Part shown: piece after piece, positions 1 to 8,941 of the stretch | Layout: each line of letters opens with the position of its first letter | Position numbering within the stretch: the stretch's first letter is position 1 | Origin: Effrenium voratum | Taxonomy: Eukaryota > Sar > Dinophyceae > Suessiales > Symbiodiniaceae | Assembly: GCA_963377175.1 (NCBI GenBank) | Contig: CAUJNA010000491.1 | Span: forward strand, 677,072 to 741,071 | Direction: 5' to 3' | Length of the DNA: 64,000 nt | Translations under genes and position numbers: made by a program | The notes under the pieces: model-generated | What the model saw: only the letters and a program-made list of their open reading frames with translations | Databases searched by the model: none | What the model was told of the DNA's origin: nothing

Positions 1-992
1 CTCAACACCTGTCTATGGTCCCAGTCAATGGCATCATGCAAGGAGGTGACTACACCTGACATTTGCCCCATCGCGTGCAGGTACCCCCGCATTCCTGGCT
101 TATCAGCCGTCGCGAACTTCCTGACCGACGGGACCGATGATAGCCTTCGTCCCGAGGAACATCTAACGATCTCCTCCCTGTTTCTCCCCTCCGTCAGCAT
201 CATCGCGTCTACGACCACCTCCGGAGGAGTGAACAAAGCGTTCGGCCTCTCACTCATCCAGGCACGGAGTGCGTTGAAATGGTGCTCCGCATCACCAAAA
301 TCATCTCCGCTATACAGAGGGTGATCTCCGAATGCCGCCTCTGCCTGATCAGCGACCGCCTTTACCAAGGCCGTCTGCTGGTGAACCGTCTTCCACTCCG
401 GCCAGGCTTTTGGGTCTCCCGACCACATCCCGCCGCAGGGTTCAGCTGCCGGCTCCGTACTGCTATCCATGGGTAGCGCACGTGCGCCACTTTCAATGCT
501 CTCCTCAAACACGAATGCGGCATGGTAAGGAAGCAAGAAAGCAGGGTCCGTCGGAACCGCAGCGCATAAGATGGCCGCCAAGTGTACGGCGTTCATCTCC
601 GTAACCTCCACTCCCCGGCGCTTCATTTCCGCCACTATCGCAGCAGTCCTGACCGCTCGGTACCGGAGCAGCTTCTCATGGTCCGGCACCGCCATGTGGG
701 ACTTGTCGAGCTTGTCCTTGCTGATGTGGGACACTCTGCCAACCAGTTCATCGAACCTTGCGGCACTGTCATCCTCAATCAGCTGATCAGCCTTCTCCAT
801 ATCTGGATCAATCGTGGTGAGCTTCGGATCCTGTCCCTTAAACCCCTTAACCGTCCACTCGCGGTATCCCGCAAGCAAACAACCGGCCACAGCCTTCGGC
901 TTCTCCATACCCAGCCCCATCGCCAGGTCCCAGGACGGCCGCGGAGGCGTCGCCATGCAGCGCCCCACGCCCATTCCGCCAGCTGCCGCCAT
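1..992 (-). CDS. Unrecognised ORF, 3' truncated by the window edge, probable accessory ORF of element A
   Basis: An open minus-strand frame runs about 330 codons from an ATG at 992 (a second in-frame ATG lies at 956) to the edge with no stop. A TGA two codons upstream of 992 closes the frame and supports this start. The product is acidic to neutral and looks globular, with Ala- and Glu-rich helical stretches and short segments such as KAWPEWKTV and AFGDHPLYSGDDF. I recognise no domain. It lies about 290 bases downstream of the reverse transcriptase ORF on the same strand. It contains a GCGG-TATC-CCGC hairpin (863-874) of the kind scattered through element A. Element B also has ORFs after RNase H, so an accessory ORF is the simplest reading; the gag of a neighbouring element is the alternative. 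Confidence 0.6.
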   Translation of the reverse strand, partial: MAAAGGMGVGRCMATPPRPSWDLAMGLGMEKPKAVAGCLLAGYREWTVKGFKGQDPKLTTIDPDMEKADQLIEDDSAARFDELVGRVSHISKDKLDKSHMAVPDHEKLLRYRAVRTAAIVAEMKRRGVEVTEMNAVHLAAILCAAVPTDPAFLLPYHAAFVFEESIESGARALPMDSSTEPAAEPCGGMWSGDPKAWPEWKTVHQQTALVKAVADQAEAAFGDHPLYSGDDFGDAEHHFNALRAWMSERPNALFTPPEVVVDAMMLTEGRNREEIVRCSSGRRLSSVPSVRKFATADKPGMRGYLHAMGQMSGVVTSLHDAIDWDHRQVL

Positions 993-1281
993 GCGTCAGC
1001 CGGTTCGGACCGGCCACGGAACCACGGACGACCCGGGGACCCAGCCTACCGGCCAGAATCCCCTGTCTCTCAGAAGGCTCAGCCTATCGGCCAGAGACCC
1101 TCTCCCTAGCACAAGAACCTAGAAGATGAATAATTGACTGAATCCGTCCATCACGAAGCAGAAGAAAACCTTAGTGACAGGCATATATGCCTCATGCTTT
1201 TATTCTGGTCAGTAAGCGCATTGAGTCGCCTGTGAATATGGTGCGGTTGCCCGCGGGGTGAGCCAGCTTGATCAAGCAAAG

Positions 1282-3984
1282 CTACGCGGCAACGAAGTTG
1301 TTCAACCACTTCCCAACAGCAAGCAATCGGTCGTGCTGAGAGAGAGTATCCCCTCCTCGCATCTTGCAAGTACTCCAAAAAGAATTGAAAGACTTAGAAG
1401 AGAAGCACCTAAATACGACCCCATGTCTCTTGAGACCACATTGGCATGCGCAAACAGACCTGCAATCGAACCCATGCGTGGCGGCGATTCCTTCAACCTC
1501 ACCTTCCTTCAAGATATTGCATTTAGGTCGGTAGAGAATGATCGGAACACATCCACTGGTTCGAGCATCACAAGCCAAGTTGAACCTTTGCCTAACGGCA
1601 GCATCGGTCCTATCCCTAAGCTTTCTGGTCTGTCCCCACTTCCCAGCCCTGGAATCAACCCTATCGGGTGCAAGATCATTAAGAACAAGCACAACATAAC
1701 AAAGGCTATCGCCCTCAATCCTACCAGATCGTACGATGTGATTCCTGTAACCAGGAGCAACTTGAAGCGTGACAACCCTGCAAAGATCACTATAAGCAAG
1801 AACATCGGCTATCGCCTGATCCGCAATAATAGTTTTCTCGCATCTTTTCCCTCCTTTTTCCTCGTCAATCACGATTCCCTCGTACTCAGAGAGTAACCTC
1901 TCCATGAGCCGATTGAAACCGGATTTTGCACCTGATTCCATGCGTACCCCCCTAAGCGGGGGCAGTCCAGGAGCGGCAGGGGGCTTAAGACAGGGTTGGG
2001 TGGGTTGGGCCAAATATTCCTGCAGGTATCCCGGCAGGAACATACCAAGGGTGTGCAGATTTCTATTCCACACGACCTTGTCAATGCAGGCCTTAGTGAA
2101 AATGTCTGCACCTTGGTAGTGAGACGGGCACGCAACGAACCGAAAAATTCCATCATTAAAACGTTCGTTGAGCCACGAGATGTCAATGCGCTGCGTCCTT
2201 GACATATAGCGCATGTTGGGATTATTCCCAGTTATAACGATCCGGCACGCCGATTCGTTATCCTCCAGCACGTTGATAATAAACGGCTGGGTCTCCTTTC
2301 CCTTCCCAATTGCGTGCTGCCAGAGGGTAGCTAATGCCATTCCCTCCTTGGACACTCCATGGTCGAGAGCAACAATCTCTGCTTCAGGAGTTGACTTCGA
2401 AACGGAAGTCTGTTTCTTGCTTACTCCAGTGATGGGCATGTAGGTCCTAGGACCCACAAGGCAAATAAGCACTCCCGACGTGCTCTTGGAATCAGTACGA
2501 TCCCCAGCCAGATCCGCATCACAGTAAGCAACCAACTCAATGAACTCTGGGCTATCGCCCACCCAACCGTACAAATGAAGGTCGAGCGTAGAGTTCACAT
2601 ATGAAATTAACCTGTGGAGCTTGCGGTCACACAGATGATTCCACTTCGTGACCCGGCTGGCTAACGCCTGCACGGGACGAATCAGGTCATACCTGCCCAT
2701 CCGAGCCCCATAGAGAACCTTCATCAGCACCGCCGCCGCGTCATTTCCGAGGCATCCTGGCTGCGCATTGACGGTCTCCATGTCCATCGCCTGGTTGAAG
2801 AGTTTGTCAAATTCAGGATTGACGGAATTCTCGTCAAACTCCGGCTTGCTCTCGTCCAGGAACGGAGTTTCAACCTTCTGCAGCTTCTTCGGGTACTTTC
2901 CCTGACACAGCTCAATGTATCTATCGACACACGCCTGCATGAAGCTGCTCTCGCTGTACTTGATGAACCTTATCGTGGTTTCCGGCTTGGGGATGTCCTT
3001 AGAGAGTAACCCCTCTGGACCAAACCTCAAGTCGGGTTGCTCCTTATCAGGAGGATTGCCGACCGTCCACGCCAGTCTCGGGTCAAAGTGACCCTTGACC
3101 ACCTGTTGCGTGAATTCGTGCTCGCAGCCAAGATATCTCTTGAGCTGCCTTGGTTCCTCCATCTTGATGACCTTCGAGATCAGCGCCCATCCTTCTGCGA
3201 TGTTCTTCGCCGGCCCACTCATCTTGAAGTCATCCACGTACACGACGAGGAAGAGGTCGAGCTCCTCATGCCTAAACACGCTGGCCCAGTCCTTCACCTT
3301 GACGTATCCGACTTTCTTCAGCATTGCCTCGCAGTGCTGTTCCCAAAAGGTACCAGCATCAGGATGTCCATATAGTGCGAGCACGAGAACAACGACTGGA
3401 TCCTTGTATCTGGGATTTCCGCTGCTGTCGAACCACTCAGGTGGCCACTGGTCACGAGGAATCCTCACCCAAGTCTTCTTTCCCTTCAAGCGGGCCTGAG
3501 TATATGCAGACTCCCCATCACTCACTTCCAGAAGATTCCCTGGGAGTAACCCGTGAGCATCACCCATTTTACCCGCCGCCATAGTAGCGGGGCAGGAGGT
3601 GTTCTCGGAGAACAGGGCCCAATGCCCGATCTCGTCACGGACGAAGCATCCCTCGAACACGACTCGCCCTTTATACTTGCGATTTGGATCATCCTCCGGC
3701 AGCTCGTGATTCTTCTCGACACAAATGTCGAAAATTCTACCAACATGGATCTTCTCCCCTTCCTTACGTGCCTTGGCCGCAACATCATGCCACTCTTGGA
3801 CAGTTGACAAGTCCCAGCATCCCTGCGAAGTTAACTTGTCCCACTCCTTCTGAAGAGCGGCCTTAGCCTTGGCATTCCCAGCTTGTTCCTTCTTGTTCAC
3901 TGGCCTAGCGACACAAGCATACAAGGGAGGAAAGACACCTGAGCTCTTTGGCCGATGAGAGAGGGATATCTCCCCCCTGGGCAT
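1282..3984 (-). CDS. Element A pol part 2: reverse transcriptase and RNase H, 900 codons
   Basis: Copia-type reverse transcriptase followed by RNase H, which would copy the element RNA into DNA in virus-like particles. The RT region opens near residue 25 (VARPVNKKE). The first catalytic Asp fits the segment SDGESAYTQA and the active site is YVDD at about residue 246. RNase H shows CDADLAGD near 485, then SKKQTSVSKSTPEAE, then NVLEDNESACRIV near 570 and GADIFTKA near 625, in the usual copia order. The last 240 or so residues match nothing I know. The ORF overlaps the upstream pol ORF by 88 bases in the -1 frame, so it is probably made as a fusion by frameshifting at the C6/G6 run just upstream. 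No internal break is seen in the catalytic core. Confidence 0.88.
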   Translation of the reverse strand: MPRGEISLSHRPKSSGVFPPLYACVARPVNKKEQAGNAKAKAALQKEWDKLTSQGCWDLSTVQEWHDVAAKARKEGEKIHVGRIFDICVEKNHELPEDDPNRKYKGRVVFEGCFVRDEIGHWALFSENTSCPATMAAGKMGDAHGLLPGNLLEVSDGESAYTQARLKGKKTWVRIPRDQWPPEWFDSSGNPRYKDPVVVLVLALYGHPDAGTFWEQHCEAMLKKVGYVKVKDWASVFRHEELDLFLVVYVDDFKMSGPAKNIAEGWALISKVIKMEEPRQLKRYLGCEHEFTQQVVKGHFDPRLAWTVGNPPDKEQPDLRFGPEGLLSKDIPKPETTIRFIKYSESSFMQACVDRYIELCQGKYPKKLQKVETPFLDESKPEFDENSVNPEFDKLFNQAMDMETVNAQPGCLGNDAAAVLMKVLYGARMGRYDLIRPVQALASRVTKWNHLCDRKLHRLISYVNSTLDLHLYGWVGDSPEFIELVAYCDADLAGDRTDSKSTSGVLICLVGPRTYMPITGVSKKQTSVSKSTPEAEIVALDHGVSKEGMALATLWQHAIGKGKETQPFIINVLEDNESACRIVITGNNPNMRYMSRTQRIDISWLNERFNDGIFRFVACPSHYQGADIFTKACIDKVVWNRNLHTLGMFLPGYLQEYLAQPTQPCLKPPAAPGLPPLRGVRMESGAKSGFNRLMERLLSEYEGIVIDEEKGGKRCEKTIIADQAIADVLAYSDLCRVVTLQVAPGYRNHIVRSGRIEGDSLCYVVLVLNDLAPDRVDSRAGKWGQTRKLRDRTDAAVRQRFNLACDARTSGCVPIILYRPKCNILKEGEVEGIAATHGFDCRSVCACQCGLKRHGVVFRCFSSKSFNSFWSTCKMRGGDTLSQHDRLLAVGKWLNNFVAA

Positions 3985-6900
3985 AGAGAACTCATAGAGA
4001 ACTCAAAGGTCTTTCCATCAGATCCAATCGTAGGGGCAGCAGCAGCTATACCAGTGCTTCCGAAACCCGCGGATCCCCTATCGGTTCCCCGCTTGGCTTT
4101 CCTAGGAACGATCGACGCGTCGATGAGCATAACACGCTCCAGTACGATCTGCGCAATGCGGTCCCCAGGATTCACGATGAAGTCCTCATCCCCATGATTA
4201 AAGAGGATGACCTTGATCTCTCCGTCGTAGTCGGGATCAATGACCCCACCGCCTACAGCGATCCTATTCTTCACGGCTAGTCCTGACCTGGGAGCTATCC
4301 TAGCATATACCCCAGCGGGCATCTCTATCGAGATTCCGGTGTTGACCAAGCCTGACCCCCCTGCGGGAATACATGCTCCCTCAGAGGCATAGGTATCCAA
4401 ACCCGCACTCCCCGAAGTAGCCCGCGTCGGGATCTTGGCAGCCTCACTGTTAAGACTATACAAGGTATTCGGCTTCTTCTTCCATCGCTGTTCAACCGGG
4501 TCAATCTCGACCGGCATTGCATTCGCGACCTTCTTGAAAGTGCCGTTCGGGTACCATGCTCCAACGATTGCCTCGCACATTTCACTCGGATAGAGAGCAG
4601 TCGTTGGGGTGACTGACCCCTCAATGCGAGCATGAAGGTATCCCTTCTCGTGCTTGCATTTCCGACCTGACAGCTCATCAATGAGCTCCTTGGAGGTCGT
4701 CGCAATCTTCCACTGCTTCCTGATTGGCACACCGTCCTTGTCCTGCATCCCGAAATCACAGCCGTCGAAATCCACGGTCTCGACATTAGGATCAGCAAGA
4801 AACCTCTGCATGAACGGTTGCTTCCATCCAAGACAGTGTCTAGGCCACTCAAATGCAACCCTGCCCCCTCCTCGCCTAACGGCTCGGGAGGCCCGCAGGA
4901 ACGCCGCAAACATAACCTGAGAATTCCTTCTAAGATCGTTCAGGTGTGATGCAAACTCAGCACCGTGGATTGAAAGGTTGACATACTGCCATGTACTCCA
5001 CGGTCCGCACGGAATTGACGCCCACAGGTCACACCCAGGATTATCCTCGATGATCCCAATAAGCCGACTAACGTCTTTGGCTTTGGTGATGTCAAATGAG
5101 CCAACGTGAACGCGAATTGCATCGCCTCCACACTCCATCATCACTGCGGACAAACGCGAGTCAGGTTCACACGCAAACTCGATGAGGAGCTTGCGGCCAG
5201 GCGCTGGAGCAGCCGGGTCCCTCTCAGGATGTTCGCGGCGTCTTTCTTCCCTTAGGGATAACTCCCGTTCGGTTTGAACATATATCTCCCGAGACCGGGT
5301 GGACATCTGTCTCCAACTATCCGCATCAATTGAATTGGGTTTTCCGGTGCCTGCGTATGGCCGCTCACGCCTATCGGCGGATTGGCCATAGTCGATCCTG
5401 TCTCCGTGCAGCTTATGACCCTTCTTCGGACCTCCGGCAGGTTTGGCTCCTTCTTCCTTTGGCTTAAACCTACCGTGGGGAGCACATCCCTTATCAAAAA
5501 GGATGGTCACACCAGTCCAAAATCCACGCGTGAAATGCCGATGATTGGGAGCATCGTGATGACGATCATCTCTCACCCAATTTCCAACGGCATCAAGCCC
5601 CCGCATGTGCGTGACCCTAACGGTGTCAAGCTCCTCATGCGAAGGACCACCTGGAGGAAGGTCCTCGTTCGTCGTCCCGAAGAACTTCTTCCGCACCTCA
5701 ACGTGGATGCGATACCAGGCGCTGTCCTCGTCGTGCCGCTCCCAGTAATCTGAGACGCACGCGTCACCACTCCCTTGGACAGCCTTGCTCTGAATGGCCC
5801 CATCAGACTTGGAAGAGCTACCGCCCCCCTCGTCCTGTTGGTCATCGTCATCATCATCAGGATCATCAAATCGACCTTCATCAAAGTCGAATTCATCCCT
5901 GATCTTCTTACTCGGCTTAAGGTCGGCTCTTCGGTCAGCTAACGCCTCCCGAATGGTCCGAGTCCTAGCGTCATAGGATGCCAACATCGGGAACACGTAG
6001 GGCTCCTCAGGGTTCTTCCAGATACGTTTGACCTGGTGTATACTTGGTTTCCTGAGACCCCTTTGGATGTGCTCGAGATCAGCAACGAGATAGTCGCCCT
6101 TCCACAGCCCCCCTGGTTCTAACCGATAGCCCAGAAATAGGCCTGGCTTGGAAGATGGGGCGAACTTCGGATCCTCCTCTATCTTGATGAAGTCCCGCTC
6201 TTTCTTCTCGGCGGGCAGGGCAGTAGTGACGCTTGTCTCTTCAACCTCTACCTCATCAATGGGAACAAAGTCCGGTTCGTCGTTGCATTCGGGTTCATAC
6301 TCCTCGTTCTCATAGATCTCGGCCTCGTCCTCATCGATCTGATCAAAATCACAGTCGAAATGAGTTTCTCCAGTCCATTCGTGGTTACCTCCACGGTCGT
6401 TCTCGGCCTGGAGCCAGTTTTCGTCAACAACAAATTCGGTCGATCCGTCCAGATAGTTGAGGACTGTGCTCCGCCTCCTGCCAAGGTCTTTGATCTTGAC
6501 TGGACAGCTCGTCCCTATCGGGATAAAGAGCTCGGTTCGCGCTTCAACGTGGACGCGAGTGAGAACCTTCTCGTCTTCATTTGCGATCCAGTGGTCTCCT
6601 CCTTCATCAACGTCCTCTGAGTCGATCTTTCCAGCATGTCTGAAGTCGTTTTGGGCGTTTTGAACCCCCCCCTTTCTATCCCTGCGAATCTTGGGAGCAA
6701 TGGGGTAGAAGTCGACCAGACAACCAAACGGCAGAATGACTCCGCTGAAGTTCCCGTCACCGTGGCGTCGCATCCACGGTGATCCCTCACCGCGATTTTC
6801 AATATTCCTTGCCATGGAAAAATGCCTAACGGCAAATGGCCACCATCGAGGTTCAAATCCAGCTTGACGCAGGAGCACACGTGCCCCATGGAGAACAAGC

Positions 6901-8894
6901 TTGACCTTGTTCTCGATCAGGCCGTTGGTCTTGGGCATGCCCGGTGTAGAAAGCCGGTGCAATGCTCCAAGCGTAGTGACAGCATTCTTCAGCTCTGGGG
7001 CCTGGTCGCTGTACACTAACTTCAGAGTTTGCCCCCCTGCAAACCTGCGAAATGCCTCCAGCGTATTGCTACGGGATCTGGACTGCACAGGAAGGACTTC
7101 GAGGTAGTCAGTAGCGAGGTCATAGAACACTATCGCGTCTGCTTCGCCATGAAAGCCTCGATCCTTCAATCCTCTCAACACCATCGTGTCGGCGGTGGTT
7201 AGGTCCCCGAAACTTACCACGTCATGCGCAGCAGCACCACCTTTGCGGCGAAGCTTGACATTCTCCATTTTCGCACGCTGGCAGTGCGGGCAATAGGGGT
7301 TCTTCGGGAGATGCGTGAGCATATGGCGAAGCGTCTTAGCATCTGCCCGCCACTCAGCCTCTGTGCGTAGTCCGGAGAGAAAGTTTATCTCGACAATGTC
7401 ACCATCATCCCCTTCCCCCGGGCCAGGAAAAGGTGGTGAGTGGCTATCGCCCTCACCCCCCTGTTCCGCCTTTCCGGGAAGAGCAACGGTCTCGCACTTG
7501 ACCCGAAACCACGTTTCACCCGTCCAAGGGACATCAGATGCTATCGCATGCTGATCTCTTTCGGATAACTCCCATAGACTATCAACCAGCACCTCATGGG
7601 TAACCCCATTTCGATGAACGACAGTTTTCCTGTAGTTGTCCAATCGATCAACTCCAACGGGGCAATCATCGCCTGTCGGCACAAACTTTGCTTTGCGCGG
7701 AAGCCGGTGCTCCTTCACAACATGGCCCGACCGCTCAGTGCGCCAGGTGTCCTGTAGCTCACTCTTGGCCGTAAGCTCAGACCTACACGGCGGAATCTCG
7801 CTGGCTTCAAGCCCTCGATACGCCGCCCCGGGGGCAGGCATAGCAGGGATTGGCTCAGCATCATCAAAAGTGGGAGAAACGAACTGAGTGTCACCATGAG
7901 GAAGATATGGCACGTTGTTGATGACATCCAATGTCACCGTCCGGCCCGAAGGACACGTGAGAGTAGGCTTGCAACCTGCAGCCCATACAAACGAGTACCC
8001 CATATCCATACAGCGCTTTCCAACGGATATGATGGATGGAGTGGACTCAAGGACGTGTGCCTCAATCACCTCGTCCAGGTTGCCAACATCAGCATCAACA
8101 CGACCAGCGGTGCGAGTCGCCCCGTTAGCAGTGTGCGTGTGTCCGCCTTTGGCAATCAGGGCCCTATCGGGTCCTTTCAAATCACCAAGACCGACCAGAT
8201 CCATTGGGCAGCCAGTATCTACCAGCCACCTCACCCCGCCGCATCCAACGGGGGCAGCAACCTTCTGAGTGTACTTCGGCTTTCGAACAACGCGATGTCC
8301 CCGCACATCCCCAGGGTTGGTGTCGATGTCCTCGTCATTGTCTAAGAGCACTTGGGCATGAACAGCTGCTGCTCTTATCAGAGCACTTTGAACCTCCCTA
8401 GCAATTCTCTTGCGTGATGGGAACTTAATCGCACTCGGATGGCTGTACCCAGCCTCCCGGCAACGATTCACGATCCTGCCCGTATTGCCACTCTCAATTG
8501 AGACAACGAACACATCAGGGAGATCGGGAATCTTGACCCTGAGAGGTTCCCTATCGGGACCCTTCGGGAAGTACTTGTTCCTCCAGGACAGTACAATCTC
8601 CGCATCGTCGCAGTACCAGAACGTTGTCTTGGTATCACTTCGTCTCGGGAGTCTCCTGAACAAGGTCGCTCGGCGATCACTGAAGTGCACCCCGATATCC
8701 TCGATCACGGTCCCATTCGCGTCAACGGTCCTTCTCCAAATGACTTGGTCCCATTTAGGACCTCCACCAGTAGTACCGGAGAAGAGCAATGCGTCTCGCT
8801 CGCTTTTCTCCCAACTGCTAACGCAGGAAGGGAGGCAACCCGGTGCAGACCCACCGGCAGCTGGGGCAACAGCCCACATAGCAGGACACGCCAC
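3897..8894 (-). CDS. Element A pol part 1: protease, integrase, methyltransferase-like domain, dUTPase
   Basis: A 1,665-codon frame. Aspartic protease: WLVDTGCPMD near residue 226. Integrase: an HHCC zinc site (two His, then NPYCPHCQRAK, near 534), catalytic Asp in FGDLTTAD (about 563), Asp in YSDQAPEL (about 631) and Glu in NGLIENKVK (about 660), so the DDE triad is intact. Three copies of a roughly 85-residue module lie near 380-462, 765-846 and 1,048-1,132. A methyltransferase-like domain spans 1,230-1,450 and a dUTPase 1,485-1,618. The listed start is GTG. The frame is open further upstream and is probably entered by a -1 slip from gag, so the start codon may not be used. The order PR-IN-MTase-dUTPase-RT is unlike any element I know. 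Confidence 0.85.
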   Translation of the reverse strand: MACPAMWAVAPAAGGSAPGCLPSCVSSWEKSERDALLFSGTTGGGPKWDQVIWRRTVDANGTVIEDIGVHFSDRRATLFRRLPRRSDTKTTFWYCDDAEIVLSWRNKYFPKGPDREPLRVKIPDLPDVFVVSIESGNTGRIVNRCREAGYSHPSAIKFPSRKRIAREVQSALIRAAAVHAQVLLDNDEDIDTNPGDVRGHRVVRKPKYTQKVAAPVGCGGVRWLVDTGCPMDLVGLGDLKGPDRALIAKGGHTHTANGATRTAGRVDADVGNLDEVIEAHVLESTPSIISVGKRCMDMGYSFVWAAGCKPTLTCPSGRTVTLDVINNVPYLPHGDTQFVSPTFDDAEPIPAMPAPGAAYRGLEASEIPPCRSELTAKSELQDTWRTERSGHVVKEHRLPRKAKFVPTGDDCPVGVDRLDNYRKTVVHRNGVTHEVLVDSLWELSERDQHAIASDVPWTGETWFRVKCETVALPGKAEQGGEGDSHSPPFPGPGEGDDGDIVEINFLSGLRTEAEWRADAKTLRHMLTHLPKNPYCPHCQRAKMENVKLRRKGGAAAHDVVSFGDLTTADTMVLRGLKDRGFHGEADAIVFYDLATDYLEVLPVQSRSRSNTLEAFRRFAGGQTLKLVYSDQAPELKNAVTTLGALHRLSTPGMPKTNGLIENKVKLVLHGARVLLRQAGFEPRWWPFAVRHFSMARNIENRGEGSPWMRRHGDGNFSGVILPFGCLVDFYPIAPKIRRDRKGGVQNAQNDFRHAGKIDSEDVDEGGDHWIANEDEKVLTRVHVEARTELFIPIGTSCPVKIKDLGRRRSTVLNYLDGSTEFVVDENWLQAENDRGGNHEWTGETHFDCDFDQIDEDEAEIYENEEYEPECNDEPDFVPIDEVEVEETSVTTALPAEKKERDFIKIEEDPKFAPSSKPGLFLGYRLEPGGLWKGDYLVADLEHIQRGLRKPSIHQVKRIWKNPEEPYVFPMLASYDARTRTIREALADRRADLKPSKKIRDEFDFDEGRFDDPDDDDDDQQDEGGGSSSKSDGAIQSKAVQGSGDACVSDYWERHDEDSAWYRIHVEVRKKFFGTTNEDLPPGGPSHEELDTVRVTHMRGLDAVGNWVRDDRHHDAPNHRHFTRGFWTGVTILFDKGCAPHGRFKPKEEGAKPAGGPKKGHKLHGDRIDYGQSADRRERPYAGTGKPNSIDADSWRQMSTRSREIYVQTERELSLREERRREHPERDPAAPAPGRKLLIEFACEPDSRLSAVMMECGGDAIRVHVGSFDITKAKDVSRLIGIIEDNPGCDLWASIPCGPWSTWQYVNLSIHGAEFASHLNDLRRNSQVMFAAFLRASRAVRRGGGRVAFEWPRHCLGWKQPFMQRFLADPNVETVDFDGCDFGMQDKDGVPIRKQWKIATTSKELIDELSGRKCKHEKGYLHARIEGSVTPTTALYPSEMCEAIVGAWYPNGTFKKVANAMPVEIDPVEQRWKKKPNTLYSLNSEAAKIPTRATSGSAGLDTYASEGACIPAGGSGLVNTGISIEMPAGVYARIAPRSGLAVKNRIAVGGGVIDPDYDGEIKVILFNHGDEDFIVNPGDRIAQIVLERVMLIDASIVPRKAKRGTDRGSAGFGSTGIAAAAPTIGSDGKTFEFSMSSLCPGGRYPSLIGQRAQVSFLPCMLVSLGQ
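3970..3984 (-). promoter_or_regulatory. Candidate -1 frameshift site (run of six G on the sense strand)
   Basis: On the sense strand the upstream frame reads CCA GGG GGG AGA and the downstream frame reads CCC AGG GGG GAG. The change of frame is -1 and falls in the overlap of the two pol ORFs. The G run (plus-strand C at 3,972-3,977) would let a glycine tRNA re-pair after slipping back one base. It is not a perfect X XXY YYZ heptamer because the first base is A. No downstream stimulatory structure was modelled. Confidence 0.4.
4040..4440 (-). other. dUTPase domain inside element A pol
   Basis: Trimeric dUTPases hydrolyse dUTP to dUMP and pyrophosphate and keep uracil out of DNA. All five family motifs are seen in order: GSAGLDTYA (motif 1), APRSGLA (2), GGGVIDPDYDGEIKV with the catalytic-base Asp (3), PGDRIAQIVLE (4) and DRGSAGFGSTG (5). 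Spacing is normal for a single-domain enzyme of about 140 residues. The domain sits immediately before the -1 frame change into reverse transcriptase. In betaretroviruses a dUTPase is also placed near the gag-pro frameshift, a parallel in position only. No motif residue looks lost. Confidence 0.9.
4545..5205 (-). other. Methyltransferase-like domain in element A pol
   Basis: A segment of about 220 residues is shared with element B (53,193-54,305). It begins LLIEFACEPDSRL, which could be the SAM-binding motif of a Rossmann-fold methyltransferase. It continues LWASIPCGPWSTW, resembling the PPCQ loop with catalytic Cys of cytosine-C5 methyltransferases, then FEWPRHC in the place of the ENV motif, FDGCDFG, and DGVPIRKQWKIAT resembling the QxRxR motif. 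It ends with a Cys/His-containing segment and ALYPSEMC. Cytosine methyltransferases are known in dinoflagellate LTR elements, but this domain is too diverged for me to be certain of its class. Confidence 0.5.
5496..5752 (-). repeat. Repeated pol module, copy A3
   Basis: Starts DYWERHDED, has a central RIHVEVRKKFF and ends FWTGVTILF. It lacks the Cys-Pro-Val triplet of the other copies. It lies between the integrase region and the methyltransferase-like domain. Confidence 0.5.
6356..6600 (-). repeat. Repeated pol module, copy A2
   Basis: Starts DHWIANED, has RVHVEARTELFIP and SCPV in the middle and ends EWTGETHFD. It follows the integrase core and is the clearest partner of copy B2 in element B ([17 protein letters not shown]). 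Confidence 0.6.
7506..7752 (-). repeat. Repeated pol module, copy A1
   Basis: Starts DTWRTERSG, has KEHRLPRKAKFVP and DDCPV in the middle and ends PWTGETWF. It lies between protease and the integrase zinc site. Confidence 0.6.
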
Positions 8895-8932
8895 AGCAAC
8901 TCGGTTGGCCTCAGGGTAACGGCCCGCCCCGC

Positions 8933-8941
8933 CTAAAAATC
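8933..8941 (-). promoter_or_regulatory. Candidate -1 slip at a U run on the gag stop
   Basis: The gag frame ends GAT TTT TAG. The -1 frame reads GGA TTT TTA GGC and stays open into pol. A P-site tRNA on TTT could move back one base on the run of five T. The sequence resembles the lentiviral U-run site but is one U shorter and in a different codon phase. This is an inference from frame geometry alone. Confidence 0.35.

Noticed and set aside
1027..1095. Direct repeat GCCTACCGGCCAGA / GCCTATCGGCCAGA considered as an LTR remnant
   Set aside because: Only 14 bases; better explained as two of the GNTA hairpins of element A with the same stem.
1258..1896. Plus-strand ORF of 212 codons
   Set aside because: Antisense to the pol ORF of element A; no domain, and codon use is that of a shadow frame.
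5496..7752. Recurrent pol module considered as an intein
   Set aside because: No Cys/Ser at the start, no His-Asn end and no splicing or homing motifs.
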